A stretch of 64,000 bases of DNA, from assembly GCF_052118845.1 (NCBI RefSeq), contig NZ_JBQKGJ010000010.1, positions 1 to 64,000 of the forward strand, read 5' to 3'. The stretch comes from Bilifractor sp002394235 (GTDB lineage Bacteria; Bacillota; Clostridia; Lachnospirales; Lachnospiraceae). Positions 32,338-41,314 of this stretch are shown piece after piece. The notes beneath the pieces are model-generated. The model searched no databases and had not been told where the DNA came from. It saw only the letters and a list, made by a program, of their open reading frames with translations. The position numbers and the translations under genes were made by a program. Position 1 is the first letter of the stretch. Every line of letters starts with the position of its first letter.

Positions 32338-35298
32338 ATGAACAGAAATGCCAAGATCGTAATCAAAAAGAGTTTTAATAAGACGGTAGCCGTTGGTATT
32401 GCGGCGATGATGGGAATCGTACCGTCCGCATCGGCTGTTTTTGCCGCGGACAACAGCTCATCGAAGGTTACAAAGGATGAAACCGTATACGTAAATGCAG
32501 ACGCAGACGGGAAGACATCGAAAATCACGGTCTCCGATCAGCTGGTCGGAGCCGGAAGTGAGAAAGACATCAAGGATGCGTCTTCCCTGAGTGATATTCA
32601 GAATGTAAAGGGCGATGAGACCTATACCGGTTCCGGTGATTCCATGGTATGGGATTCCGACGGAAACGACATCTACTATCAGGGAACCTCCGACAAGGAG
32701 CTTCCGGTCGGCGTCAGCTTCACCTACTATCTGGATGGAAAGGAAATCGCGCCGAAGGATCTTGCGGGCAAGAGCGGAAAGCTCACCATCAAGATCCAGT
32801 ACGCGAACAACACCAGTGTGCAGACAAAGGTCGGTGACAAGACCGAGACCATGAAGACACCTTTCGTCATGATGACCGGAATGATCCTCCCCGGAGAGAA
32901 TTTCTCAAATGTGACGATCGATAACGGAAAGATTATCAATGACGGAAGCAGAAATATTGTCCTTGGATTCGGTATGCCGGGACTGAAGGATGATCTGGAT
33001 CTCGACAGCCTGAAGGATAAACTGAAGGACGCCAAGGATGACGCCGACAAGCTTAATGAGACAACGGCTTCAGGAACATCGTCTTCCGACACGAAGTCCT
33101 CAGACGCGACAGCATTAAAATCGGAAAGTGTCACAGCTTCTTCTGATGACAAGGACAGCGCATCGGGCAGCAGTCAGACTAAGGGCGATGCGGGCAGCGA
33201 CAGCAAGAACAGTGACAGCAAGAGCAGTGACAGCAAAGTAGACGAAAAAATCGATGACTTCGATATTACCGACAGTGTGGAAATCACTGCAGACGTCAAG
33301 GATTTCACAATGGATTCCACCTACACGGTTGCACTGACCGACGCCTTCCAGGATATCGATTTCTCGGATCTTAAATCCGCGGATGACCTTAAGGGCAAGC
33401 TCAATGATCTCGAAGAGAACACACTGAAACTCGTCAGCGGTTCCAGCGATCTCTACAATGGCGTAAAAAAGCTGAACGATAAATACGGAGAGCTTGACAG
33501 CGGCATCAGTCAGTTGAAGGCAGGAATTGACAGCGCAGCAGAGGGAGTCGACAAGCTGGCATCCAGTGCACCTTCGGCAGCAAGTGGAGCAAAGGCTCTG
33601 GCAGAAGGAACATCAAAATTCAAAAATGCAATAAATGGATTTTCCAGTGATACAAAAACGTTGAACAGCATATCTTCAGCGGCAGCAAAGCAGGCAAGCG
33701 ATACGGTTGGAGCACAGCTGAGCAACAACACTGCGATGAAGCAGCAGGCTGAGAAAGTTGGAAAGACGGCTGCACAGTCAGCGGTTCAGAACATCAACAG
33801 TCAGGCTCAGTCGATCGGTGATCAGGCGGTAGCGGGCGTGAATGCTAATCTGGATGCAAGTGCGAAAGCAGCGGGAGACCAGGCAAAAGCTAAAGCAGAA
33901 GCAAGCATTGATGAACAGAAAATCGGTGATCAGGCGGCAGCGGGCGTGAATGCTAATCTGGATGCAAGTGCAGAAGCAGCGAGAGACCAGGCATCTAAGG
34001 CTGCTTCGGATGCTCTGTCAGGAGATGCTGGTCTGCAGGCACTGGCTAATCAGGCAGGGATTGCAGCAGTAAGCGAGGTTCAGAAAAAAGCAGAGGCAAT
34101 TAAGCAGGAAGCTAGCCAGGAAGCTAGTCAGGCAGTGTCTGGATCTGCTGATGTGACGAATGCGGCTAACCAACTTTCCAGTGGTATCGGTACCGCTGTG
34201 GCACAATCAGTCAGCTCTACGCTTGCAACTGCGGCACAGGGAATTTCTTACAGTGTTTCTGATGATCAGATTACAAGTTTACTGCTTCAAAGTGGAATGA
34301 ATGCGAATCAGGCAGCTCAGTGTGCGTCAGCCATTGCAGGTACTATCAATCAAAATGTTAATGCTGCTATCGCGAACCAGGTTAGTCAGCTTTCCTCGCA
34401 AATCAGTGCGGATACTATCACGCAAGCTATATCCCCGTCTGTATCATCGACAGTTCAGGCAGTTGCGACAAGTGCAGCTGGAAATGCAGCGGCAGCTGCG
34501 GCTGAGTCAGCAGCAGAGACAGCAGCGCAATCTGCTGCCGCAGGGACCGTCACACAGATTCCGGCATCTATAGTAGGAAAAGCAGCAGGAGAGGCAGCGG
34601 CCAGCGCAGTGAAACAGACGGCTCCGGCGGTTGCGAGAGAAACGGCAGTTGCTACCGCAAAGCAGACGGCCGGTGAGACAGCCTCCCAGGTTGCGGAAAG
34701 CACTGTAAAGTCAGTTGCTTCTCAGGTAGCCAGAACGACAGCTACATCTGTTGCTCCTCAGGTGGCAGGTACTGTTGCTCAGCAGGTAGGCTCACAGACA
34801 TTCCAGGCAGTTGCGAAGCAGTCTGGACAGGCAATGGCTTCTCAGGTGGCGAGTCAGACGTCTGAATCAGTAGCGAAGCAGGTTGTTGCTAGTTTATCAG
34901 GCTCTGTTTCCGCACTTGATACGGGTGCACAGAAACTCAGCAAAGGACTCGCAGCGCTTCCTTCCGGTGCGCAGCAGCTGCAATCCGGCATGAAGCAGCT
35001 TTCTACCGGAACGGACAAGCTTGCTTCCGGAAGCAGCCAGGTAGTCGGTGGCCTGAAGCAGCTGACTGACGGCGCGAAGGAGCTGAAGGATGGCACAAAG
35101 AAGTACAACGATGAAGGAATCAAGAAGATCACCGACGGAATTGGCGGTACTCTTGATGATCTGGATGATGTAGAAGATCGCCTGAAAGCTGTCACTTCTG
35201 ATGACCTGCAGTACACGAACTACAGCGGAATCGCGAATGGAATGGACGGAACCGTTAAGTTTGTCATCACCACAGATGCAATCAAAGCAGACAAGTAA
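32338..35298 (+). CDS. Large secreted X-X-X-Leu-X-X-Gly heptad and Ala-rich repeat protein
   Basis: 986 residues. The signal peptide spans 1-36, cut after SASAVFA. A beta-rich head covers about 40-215 (VSFTYYLDGKEIAPKDLAGK). A Ser/Asp/Lys linker follows (about 235-300). A first heptad block (LYNGVKKLNDKYGELDSGISQL) covers about 370-440. A very Ala/Gln/Val-rich, probably coiled-coil region covers about 450-860, with an internal duplication (DQAVAGVNANLDASAKAAGD and DQAAAGVNANLDASAEAARD, 36 residues apart). A final heptad block (LPSGAQQLQSGMKQLSTGTDKLASG) covers about 870-935. No C-terminal anchor or sortase motif. It likely works with the MMPL exporter as an extracellular or periwall partner. 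Confidence 0.85.
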   Translation: MNRNAKIVIKKSFNKTVAVGIAAMMGIVPSASAVFAADNSSSKVTKDETVYVNADADGKTSKITVSDQLVGAGSEKDIKDASSLSDIQNVKGDETYTGSGDSMVWDSDGNDIYYQGTSDKELPVGVSFTYYLDGKEIAPKDLAGKSGKLTIKIQYANNTSVQTKVGDKTETMKTPFVMMTGMILPGENFSNVTIDNGKIINDGSRNIVLGFGMPGLKDDLDLDSLKDKLKDAKDDADKLNETTASGTSSSDTKSSDATALKSESVTASSDDKDSASGSSQTKGDAGSDSKNSDSKSSDSKVDEKIDDFDITDSVEITADVKDFTMDSTYTVALTDAFQDIDFSDLKSADDLKGKLNDLEENTLKLVSGSSDLYNGVKKLNDKYGELDSGISQLKAGIDSAAEGVDKLASSAPSAASGAKALAEGTSKFKNAINGFSSDTKTLNSISSAAAKQASDTVGAQLSNNTAMKQQAEKVGKTAAQSAVQNINSQAQSIGDQAVAGVNANLDASAKAAGDQAKAKAEASIDEQKIGDQAAAGVNANLDASAEAARDQASKAASDALSGDAGLQALANQAGIAAVSEVQKKAEAIKQEASQEASQAVSGSADVTNAANQLSSGIGTAVAQSVSSTLATAAQGISYSVSDDQITSLLLQSGMNANQAAQCASAIAGTINQNVNAAIANQVSQLSSQISADTITQAISPSVSSTVQAVATSAAGNAAAAAAESAAETAAQSAAAGTVTQIPASIVGKAAGEAAASAVKQTAPAVARETAVATAKQTAGETASQVAESTVKSVASQVARTTATSVAPQVAGTVAQQVGSQTFQAVAKQSGQAMASQVASQTSESVAKQVVASLSGSVSALDTGAQKLSKGLAALPSGAQQLQSGMKQLSTGTDKLASGSSQVVGGLKQLTDGAKELKDGTKKYNDEGIKKITDGIGGTLDDLDDVEDRLKAVTSDDLQYTNYSGIANGMDGTVKFVITTDAIKADK

Positions 35299-35320
35299 TA
35301 AAAACACATGATGTTCACAA

Positions 35321-35371
35321 ATGCCCGCTATAATTGTTTGTATCATTCAAACAATTGAGAGGGCATTTTTT
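35321..35371 (+). terminator. Terminator whose 3' arm contains the next gene's Shine-Dalgarno
   Basis: ATGCCC pairs with GGGCAT and AATTGTTTG with CAAACAATT, then TTTTTT to 35371; ATG of the FKBP gene is 35372. The SD GAGAGGG (35357-35363) is within the 3' arm. Confidence 0.8.
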
Positions 35372-36025
35372 ATGAAAAAAGAAAATCGAAAAATGGCGCA
35401 GGAGCGCCGGGCGCAGCAGAGAGAAGCGGAAGTGAGAAAGCAGAAGGCGAAGAAGGTGTTTCCGATTGTAATCGTGATTGCGGTGATTGCAGTCGTTGCC
35501 ATTGGAATCATTGCCACCAGTGGTCTGTTCGGCGGCAAGGAGGCAGATGGCTCCAGCGTCTCGTCTTCGTCCGGGGACATTGTAACCACAATCAACACCG
35601 ACAGCACCGGAAATGCGGCTGGTACAGGGGATACAACTGCTGCATCTTCCGACAGCTCAGCATCAACAGGGACAACATCACAGGATACAGCATCGGCAGG
35701 GGCTTCTTCCTCCGCAACGGCTTCTTCGAAGGAAACGCTGAATACGACGGAGGGAACGGTTGTACAGAAGGGCGATACCGTAAATATCGATTATACGGGA
35801 TATCTGAATGGAAAGGCATTTGACGGCGGAAGCACAAACGGAGCAGGAACCGATCTGACTCTGGGATCCGGCACATATATCGATGGCTTTGAGGATCAGG
35901 TTGAGGGACACAAGGTCGGGGAAACCTTTGATATCCAGGTAACCTTCCCGGAGGACTACGGCGTTTCGGATCTGAATGGACAGGAGGTTACATTTACGGT
36001 TACCATTAACGGAGTTTATCAATAA
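35372..36025 (+). CDS. Membrane-anchored FKBP-type peptidyl-prolyl isomerase
   Basis: 217 residues from ATG 35372. A basic cytoplasmic tail covers 1-28, a membrane helix 29-50 (VFPIVIVIAVIAVVAIGII), and a Ser/Thr/Ala-rich linker about 55-130. The FKBP domain covers about 130-217 (VVQKGDTVNIDYTGYLNGKA, FEDQVEGHKVGETFDIQVTF). The short domain and PEDYG loop resemble the trigger-factor PPIase. It should assist folding of exported proteins outside the membrane. Its last codons are the first unit of a 16-bp tandem repeat. Confidence 0.87.
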   Translation: MKKENRKMAQERRAQQREAEVRKQKAKKVFPIVIVIAVIAVVAIGIIATSGLFGGKEADGSSVSSSSGDIVTTINTDSTGNAAGTGDTTAASSDSSASTGTTSQDTASAGASSSATASSKETLNTTEGTVVQKGDTVNIDYTGYLNGKAFDGGSTNGAGTDLTLGSGTYIDGFEDQVEGHKVGETFDIQVTFPEDYGVSDLNGQEVTFTVTINGVYQ

Positions 36026-36125
36026 CGGAGTGTTTCAATAGTGAAGTGTTTCAATAACAGAGTGTACCAATAGCGAAGTGTTCAATAATGGAGTGTATCA
36101 ATAACGAAGTGTACCAATAGCGGAG
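36010..36125. repeat. 16-bp tandem repeat, about 7 units, spanning the FKBP stop codon
   Basis: The unit GAGTGTTTCAATAACG recurs from 36010 to about 36123. The first unit (GAGTTTATCAATAACG) encodes the C-terminal VYQ and the TAA stop. Confidence 0.92.
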
Positions 36126-36155
36126 AATTACCGGTATTTTGAAGTGGGGGATTTT

Positions 36156-36890
36156 ATGGGTGATTTGGATTCACAGATTATGAAGTTAATGGCGGTGCCG
36201 GAGGAGATACGAAATCTGTTCCCCGCCGGTGGAATCAGCTTTGATGCGTTCCTGGACCTTGCGGACGCGGAGATGGAGCCGATGCGGCGAATGTTCGCGG
36301 ACTACCAGTGCGCCTGCATGGAGATTGAGACGAAGTTCAAGGTTCTGAATGAGCGTTTTTCGGTAAAATATGACGCGAACCCGATTGAATCGATCCGGAC
36401 GAGGGTCAAGAGTCCGGAGAGCATTGTGCGGAAGCTGCACGCCAGAAATCTTCCTCTGAGTATCGATTCTATACAGGAGAATCTGGATGACATTGCGGGA
36501 ATCCGGGTGATCTGCTCGTTCCAGAACGATATCTATATGCTGGCGGATAAATTTCTGGAGCAGGATGATATCACACTGATTGAACGGAAGGACTACATCA
36601 AGGATCCGAAGCCCAGCGGATACCGCAGCCTGCACCTGATCGTGGAGGTTCCGATCTTCACGGAAGAAGGCAAGAAAATGATGCGCGCAGAGGTGCAGCT
36701 GCGCACCATAGCGATGGACTTCTGGGCAAGTCTGGAGCATAAGCTTCGCTATAAAAAGAAGCTCTCCGACGAACAGATGAAGGCTTTGTCCGCGGGACTT
36801 ACGGAGTGCTCAAGGGTAACCGCCGAGCTGGATCAGACTATGCAGGGGGTCTACGACAAAGTCCAGAGCTTCCAGAATGGCAAATCGTAA
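36156..36890 (+). CDS. relQ: Small alarmone synthetase, RelQ/YjbM type
   Basis: 244 residues from ATG 36156 (TGGGGGA upstream; a GTG at 36144 is also in frame). A RelA/SpoT synthetase domain covers about 70-200: GIRVICSFQNDIYMLA, IKDPKPSGYRSLHLIVEVP and EVQLRTIAMDFWASLEHKLRYK. No HD hydrolase, TGS or ACT domain. It makes (p)ppGpp from GTP/GDP and ATP under wall or alkaline stress in Firmicutes. C-terminal helices mediate tetramer formation. Confidence 0.92.
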   Translation: MGDLDSQIMKLMAVPEEIRNLFPAGGISFDAFLDLADAEMEPMRRMFADYQCACMEIETKFKVLNERFSVKYDANPIESIRTRVKSPESIVRKLHARNLPLSIDSIQENLDDIAGIRVICSFQNDIYMLADKFLEQDDITLIERKDYIKDPKPSGYRSLHLIVEVPIFTEEGKKMMRAEVQLRTIAMDFWASLEHKLRYKKKLSDEQMKALSAGLTECSRVTAELDQTMQGVYDKVQSFQNGKS

Positions 36891-36924
36891 CAAGCCCAAA
36901 TAACGAAAGGACCAAAGAGAACCG

Positions 36925-36990
36925 AAAGGGCCGAAGACAACGTAAAAAACAAAGACAACCCAAAAAACGAAAACAACCCAAAAAACGAAA
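36925..36990. repeat. 18-bp tandem repeat AACCCAAAAAACGAAAAC
   Basis: Two near-exact copies and two weaker ones of an A/C-rich unit lead into a terminator stem at 36991. Confidence 0.75.
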
Positions 36991-37034
36991 ACAACCGGAA
37001 CATTATCTGCTCTGATAGTGTTCCGGTTGTTGTG
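36991..37034 (+). terminator. relQ terminator hairpin
   Basis: ACAACCGGAACATTATC pairs with GATAGTGTTCCGGTTGT, followed by TGTGTATC. The T tract is poor. Confidence 0.7.
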
Positions 37035-37106
37035 TATCACTGCAAAATCGATCCGGGATGGCGGATGGATGCCCGGAACATCAACCCGGCTGACTGATCA
37101 AGCGGG

Positions 37107-39146
37107 TTAATTGTGGGTTTTCACAGATTGTTCCAGGCTTTCCTCCGGGATACAGAGAGCGTCGATTTCATCCAGCCAGATCCGGGCGCTGGCGTCGCTT
37201 GGCATGCGGAGATCACCCCGCGGGGAGAGGGCGACGGAACCGACCTTCGGGCCGTCCGGCAGGCAGGAACGTTTGAACTGCTGGGAGAAAAATCTCCGGT
37301 AGAAGTTCTTCAGCCATTTGAGGATTGTGGTATCGGTATATTTTCCCGCAAAGGTGCGATTGGCGATCCGATAGATCTTCGAGGGTGTGAATTCCGCACG
37401 CAGCATATAATACAGGAAGAAGTCGTGGAGCTCATATGGCCCGACGAGATCCTCAGTTTTCTGGGAGATCACGCCGTTTTCCGGTGGCAGAAGCTCTGGG
37501 CTTACCGGAGTGTCCAGGATATCAAGCAGGATGGAGGAGAGCTTTTCCTCGCCGCAGGTGTCCGCGTAGTAGCGGACCAGATGACGGACAAGAGTCTTGG
37601 GGACGGAGCAGTTCACGGCGTACATCGACATATGATCTCCGTTGTAGGTGGCCCACCCAAGGGCAAGCTCGGAGAGGTCGCCGGTTCCGATCACGATTCC
37701 TCCGGCCTGGTTGGCGACGTCCATGAGTACCTGCGTCCGCTCTCTCGCCTGACCGTTCTCATAGGTGACGTCATGTACGCTCATGTCGTGACCGATGTCG
37801 CGGAAGTGCAGGGTCACTGACTCGTTGAGACGGATTTCCCGGAAGGTGACGCCGAGCTCGCGTATTAAGGTGCAGGCATTCCGGTAGGTCCGGTCAGTAG
37901 TGCCGAAGCAGGGCATGGTGACGGCGATGATGCCCTCCCTTGGAAGGTTCAGCATGTCGAATGCCTTAACGGTTACCAGAAGGGCGAGCGTGGAATCGAG
38001 ACCTCCGGAAATGCCGATCACGGCGTGCGATGCGTGGATGTGGTGGAGCCTTTTCTTGAGCCCCATGGCCTGTATGGTCAGGATTTCCTCGCAGCGCTGG
38101 TTCCTTGTAGCCGGATCCTCCGGAACAAAGGGATGCGGAGCAAAGGCGCGGGTCAGCGGGGTCTGCTCTTCCCGGAGCTGGAAGGGGATGCAGACATGAT
38201 TGCCGAGCACCCAGCCGGAGGCTCCGACAGGCATGGCACTGGAGAGCACTGCCGTTTTTCCGAGGGAGGCCCCGTCCTGAGCACCATAGGCGGACGCAGT
38301 CTCAAAATCGGGGTAGGTGCTGGTTCTGCGGCGCTCCGCCGTGAGACGGCTGACGTCTATCTCAGAATAGATGATACCGTTGCGGAAACGTCTGGATTCC
38401 GCCAGAATGGTTCCGTTCTCCGCGATGATATTGTGGCCGCCGAAGACCAGATCCTGTGTGGATTCCCCTTCACCGGCGGAGGCGTAGATGTATCCGCAGA
38501 TCAGGCTGGCCGACTGCTGTGAGACCAGATTTTTCCGGTAGGTGTCCTTTCCGATCATTTCGTTGCTCGCGGACAGGTTAGCAATCACCGTTGCCCCGCA
38601 GGCTGCATGGGAGATGCTGGGAGGACAGGGAACCCACAGGTCCTCACAGAGCTCCGCAGCGACCTTCAGCCGTGGAATTTCCTCGCAGTAGAAGAGAAGA
38701 TTCATGCCAAAGGGGACCATCGAGCCAAGCCACTCGACGGTTTCGTGTCCGGGCGTGAACTGCCGGCGCTCATAGAACTCATTATAGGTCGGCAGATTTT
38801 TCTTAGGGACGAGGCCGAGGAGACGGCCGCGGTTCAGAACGGCGGCCACGTTGTACAGCTTTCCGCGAAGCTCCCACGGAAGGCCCACGAAGATCAATGC
38901 ATCGGTCTTTTCCGTTTCATGAAGGATCCGGTTCAGCTGTCTTCTTGCCTCTGCGATCAGGAGATCCTGCAGAAACAGATCATGGCATGTATATCCGGTG
39001 ATGCAGAGCTCCGGAAACACCATGATCTTCGCGTGCGCCTTCTCCATTTCTCTGATCTGTGCCAGGATCGCATCCGCATTGGCAACGCAGTCACCAACGG
39101 TTACATCCGGTGTTCCTGCAGCAACTTTGATAAATCCGTCTTTCAT
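37107..39146 (-). CDS. nadE: Glutamine-dependent NAD+ synthase
   Basis: 679 residues, full length. An N-terminal nitrilase-type glutaminase (1-about 280) shows the Glu-Lys-Cys triad: Glu46 in FPELCITGY, Lys115/116 in VPKKNLPTY and Cys167 in AAELCEDLW. The C-terminal PP-loop synthetase has VIGISGGLDSTLAL near 370 and the GTGDLSELALGWATYNGDHMS region. It amidates nicotinic acid adenine dinucleotide using glutamine-derived ammonia passed through a tunnel. GGAGG is 6 nt before the ATG. Confidence 0.95.
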   Translation of the reverse strand: MKDGFIKVAAGTPDVTVGDCVANADAILAQIREMEKAHAKIMVFPELCITGYTCHDLFLQDLLIAEARRQLNRILHETEKTDALIFVGLPWELRGKLYNVAAVLNRGRLLGLVPKKNLPTYNEFYERRQFTPGHETVEWLGSMVPFGMNLLFYCEEIPRLKVAAELCEDLWVPCPPSISHAACGATVIANLSASNEMIGKDTYRKNLVSQQSASLICGYIYASAGEGESTQDLVFGGHNIIAENGTILAESRRFRNGIIYSEIDVSRLTAERRRTSTYPDFETASAYGAQDGASLGKTAVLSSAMPVGASGWVLGNHVCIPFQLREEQTPLTRAFAPHPFVPEDPATRNQRCEEILTIQAMGLKKRLHHIHASHAVIGISGGLDSTLALLVTVKAFDMLNLPREGIIAVTMPCFGTTDRTYRNACTLIRELGVTFREIRLNESVTLHFRDIGHDMSVHDVTYENGQARERTQVLMDVANQAGGIVIGTGDLSELALGWATYNGDHMSMYAVNCSVPKTLVRHLVRYYADTCGEEKLSSILLDILDTPVSPELLPPENGVISQKTEDLVGPYELHDFFLYYMLRAEFTPSKIYRIANRTFAGKYTDTTILKWLKNFYRRFFSQQFKRSCLPDGPKVGSVALSPRGDLRMPSDASARIWLDEIDALCIPEESLEQSVKTHN

Positions 39147-39373
39147 CGTTAACCTCCCTGTTTATCGGCTTCTCTTCTAACTTTTTTCCTACTGATCAGC
39201 CCGTCCTGCCAGTGAATCAAAATAATTTTTTTAGGATTGGCATATAAAAAATTTCACGAAGACTATTACATGGATATTATTATACATACCATTTTTTTTT
39301 GCAATGTTGATCTTTCCTCTTCATCTTATGAGGAAGCTGTGATAAAATGCAAGGGCTGATTCAGGTTCAGCAG

Positions 39374-39418
39374 CGTCAGTTCGAGACCTTCCTGACGTAA
39401 TAAACAAAACTAAAGGAG
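39374..39418 (+). promoter_or_regulatory. preQ1-I riboswitch upstream of queT
   Basis: P1 is CGTCAG/CTGACG (39374-39379 and 39392-39397) with loop TTCGAGACCTTC. The A-rich tail TAATAAACAAAACTAAAGG can fold back, with CCTT of the loop pairing with AAGG, which is also the ribosome binding site of queT. Ligand binding should block translation start. Confidence 0.8.
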
Positions 39419-39427
39419 AATATAATA

Positions 39428-40126
39428 ATGAAAGAAAACGAGACGAAGTTCAGTAGGGCAGGATTCAGAGAAGCGGCACAGGCCGCTGCGGACGGGACGC
39501 AAGCAGGAAATGTCCATTCGGGACAGGAATGCGCGGGTCAGACGCAAGCAGGAAATGTCCGCACAGGTCAGATCCATGCGGCACACGATGGCACGGTGAG
39601 CGGAAGAATGGAACACAACCGGATTCTTTCCCTGACACAGGCGGCGATGATCGCGGCGATATATGTTGTTCTGACATATGTCTTTTCCGCATTTTCCTTC
39701 GGCCAGGTGCAGATCCGTATCGCGGAGGCACTGACGATCCTTCCGGTCTTCACCCCGGCTGCGATACCTGGACTGTTTGTCGGATGTCTGATCGGCAACA
39801 TTGCCGGAGGCGCTGTTCTTCCGGACATTATCTTTGGAAGCATTGCGACGCTGATCGGAGCTGTTGGAACGCGGCTTCTTCGTAGAAGAAATCCGGTGCT
39901 CTGCACCCTTCCGCCGATTGTGGCGAATACGATCATCGTGCCGTTTGTGCTTCGGTTTGCCTATGGCGTGAATCTTCCGATTTCGTTCATGATGCTGACG
40001 GTCGGAATCGGAGAGGTGGTTGGATGCGGCGTATTCGGTGTTCTGCTGTATTCGATTCTGAAGAGATATAAAGAGGTTATCTTCAAGACAAGTCGTTTTG
40101 AGGACAAAGCCAAAGCCGCGAAATGA
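39428..40126 (+). CDS. queT: Queuosine precursor ECF transporter S component
   Basis: 232 residues. The QueT core starts at about 61 (MEHNRILSLTQAAMIAAIYVVLTYV) and has five to six membrane helices with FGQVQIRIAEALTILPVF and GLFVGCLIGNIAGGAVLPDI. It captures preQ1 or a related precursor for the ECF energising module, which is not in the window. The N-terminal 60 residues are an unusual Gln/Gly/His-rich extension with a 15-residue tandem duplication (QTQAGNV/GTQAGNV). The strong AAAGGAG is at 39428, so I keep the long start. A preQ1 riboswitch overlaps that site. Confidence 0.9.
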   Translation: MKENETKFSRAGFREAAQAAADGTQAGNVHSGQECAGQTQAGNVRTGQIHAAHDGTVSGRMEHNRILSLTQAAMIAAIYVVLTYVFSAFSFGQVQIRIAEALTILPVFTPAAIPGLFVGCLIGNIAGGAVLPDIIFGSIATLIGAVGTRLLRRRNPVLCTLPPIVANTIIVPFVLRFAYGVNLPISFMMLTVGIGEVVGCGVFGVLLYSILKRYKEVIFKTSRFEDKAKAAK

Positions 40127-40234
40127 AAACAGCACTTGCTGCGTCTGTGCGTTTTCGTCTGGAAGCAGTTCTGTGATTCGTGTAAATGCTTCAGAGTTCG
40201 CGGAAGCGATTCACGGTTTGCACAAATATAAAGG

Positions 40235-40274
40235 AAGCCCACGGTTCTAAACCTGAACCGTGGGCTTTCTTTTC
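40235..40274. terminator. Bidirectional terminator between queT and ridA
   Basis: AAGCCCACGGTTC pairs with GAACCGTGGGCTT, followed by TCTTTTC. Confidence 0.88.
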
Positions 40275-40338
40275 AATGCAAGGCACCGCAGGGAGCGATG
40301 CTTTGATTATGGGAGATACTAAGCATTTTTCACGTTGA

Positions 40339-40707
40339 TCAGCGCTCTGCGATAGCCTCAATCTCACAGAGCACTCCCTTCGGGAGATCCTTTACGGCAG
40401 TACAGCTGCGGGCCGGCTTGGAGATGAAGTGCTTCGCGTAAACCTCATTGAAGCGGGCAAAATCAGCGATATCAGCGAGGAAACAGGTGGTTTTGACTAC
40501 CTTGTCCGCGCCGGATCCGGCTGCCTGAAGGATTGCCTCGACGTTTTTGCAGCTCTGCTCCGCCTGAGCTTCGATGCCTTCCGGAATATTGCCAGTGGCG
40601 GGATCTACCGGAATCTGTCCGGAACAGAAGATGAAACCATTGCTCTCAATCGCCTGAGAGTATGGACCGATTGCAGCGGGTGCATTGGATGTTGCGATTG
40701 TCTTCAT
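40339..40707 (-). CDS. ridA: RidA family enamine/imine deaminase
   Basis: 122 residues from ATG 40707 (GGAGAG upstream; the frame opens at 40761). It has the YjgF/YER057c/UK114 motifs AIGPYSQAI, FCSGQIPVDPATG, SGADKVVKTTCFLADI, ArgGlu-type SKPARSCTAVKDLP and GVLCEIEAIA. The Arg in PARS is the conserved substrate-binding residue. It hydrolyses reactive 2-aminoacrylate-type enamines from PLP enzymes to 2-oxoacids. Confidence 0.95.
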   Translation of the reverse strand: MKTIATSNAPAAIGPYSQAIESNGFIFCSGQIPVDPATGNIPEGIEAQAEQSCKNVEAILQAAGSGADKVVKTTCFLADIADFARFNEVYAKHFISKPARSCTAVKDLPKGVLCEIEAIAER

Positions 40708-40932
40708 AGTGTTCTCTCCTTTGTTATGCAGATAAATTATGCAGGTAAGGTTATCTGTCACAATTGAAGTAAGTTACCGTCATGCAATACGCTGCTCCAC
40801 AAATGATATTGGTTTATTGGATCTCGTTGTGTTGACTCTCCGCGGATCAGAAATATCGCAGCCGGACTTATACCATGCATTATAAGTCACGAAAAGAGTG
40901 AATACAAGATGAATCCGGATATCGTGGTGGGT

Positions 40933-41050
40933 GGAATAAAAACGGATGCAGTCCGCTTATGAAGTGAAATAAAACAGATGCAGTCCGCTTATAAAGTGGA
41001 ATAAAATGGATGCAGGCTGCTTATGAAGCGGAATAAAACAGATTAAAGCG
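40933..41050. repeat. 32-bp tandem repeat, 4 units, upstream of LCP gene
   Basis: GATGCAG(T/G)C(C/T)GCTTAT recurs at 40945, 40977 and 41009, with a decayed unit at 41041 (period exactly 32), each followed by GAAGTGGAATAAAA. The rest of 40708-41314 is AT-rich leader DNA with no gene. Confidence 0.92.
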
Positions 41051-41314
41051 GCTTACACTACAATGGAAAGAACATCAGAACTTAAAAACGAAAGATAAAT
41101 TGCATTTTCTCATTCTGAAAAGAACGAAAATGAATAAATACTTGTATTTTCTGCACATTAACGACAATTCTTCCGGGGCTTTTCGGGGCGGAGACAGGGG
41201 AAAGGGACGCATGTCTGCCGGTTTTAGATAAATTTTATTTGGTTTTTAACATTTTTGTGGTACTATTTAAAGGTTATATACACTTATCGATACAGTTTGT
41301 TAAAGGTGATGATT

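Noticed and set aside
37107..39146. Two separate genes (nitrilase and NAD synthase)
   Set aside because: One uninterrupted frame with both domains in the usual order and length for glutamine-dependent NadE.
39608..40126. Shorter queT start at 39608
   Set aside because: Ribosome binding site there is weak, while the upstream start at 39428 has AAAGGAG overlapped by a preQ1 riboswitch.
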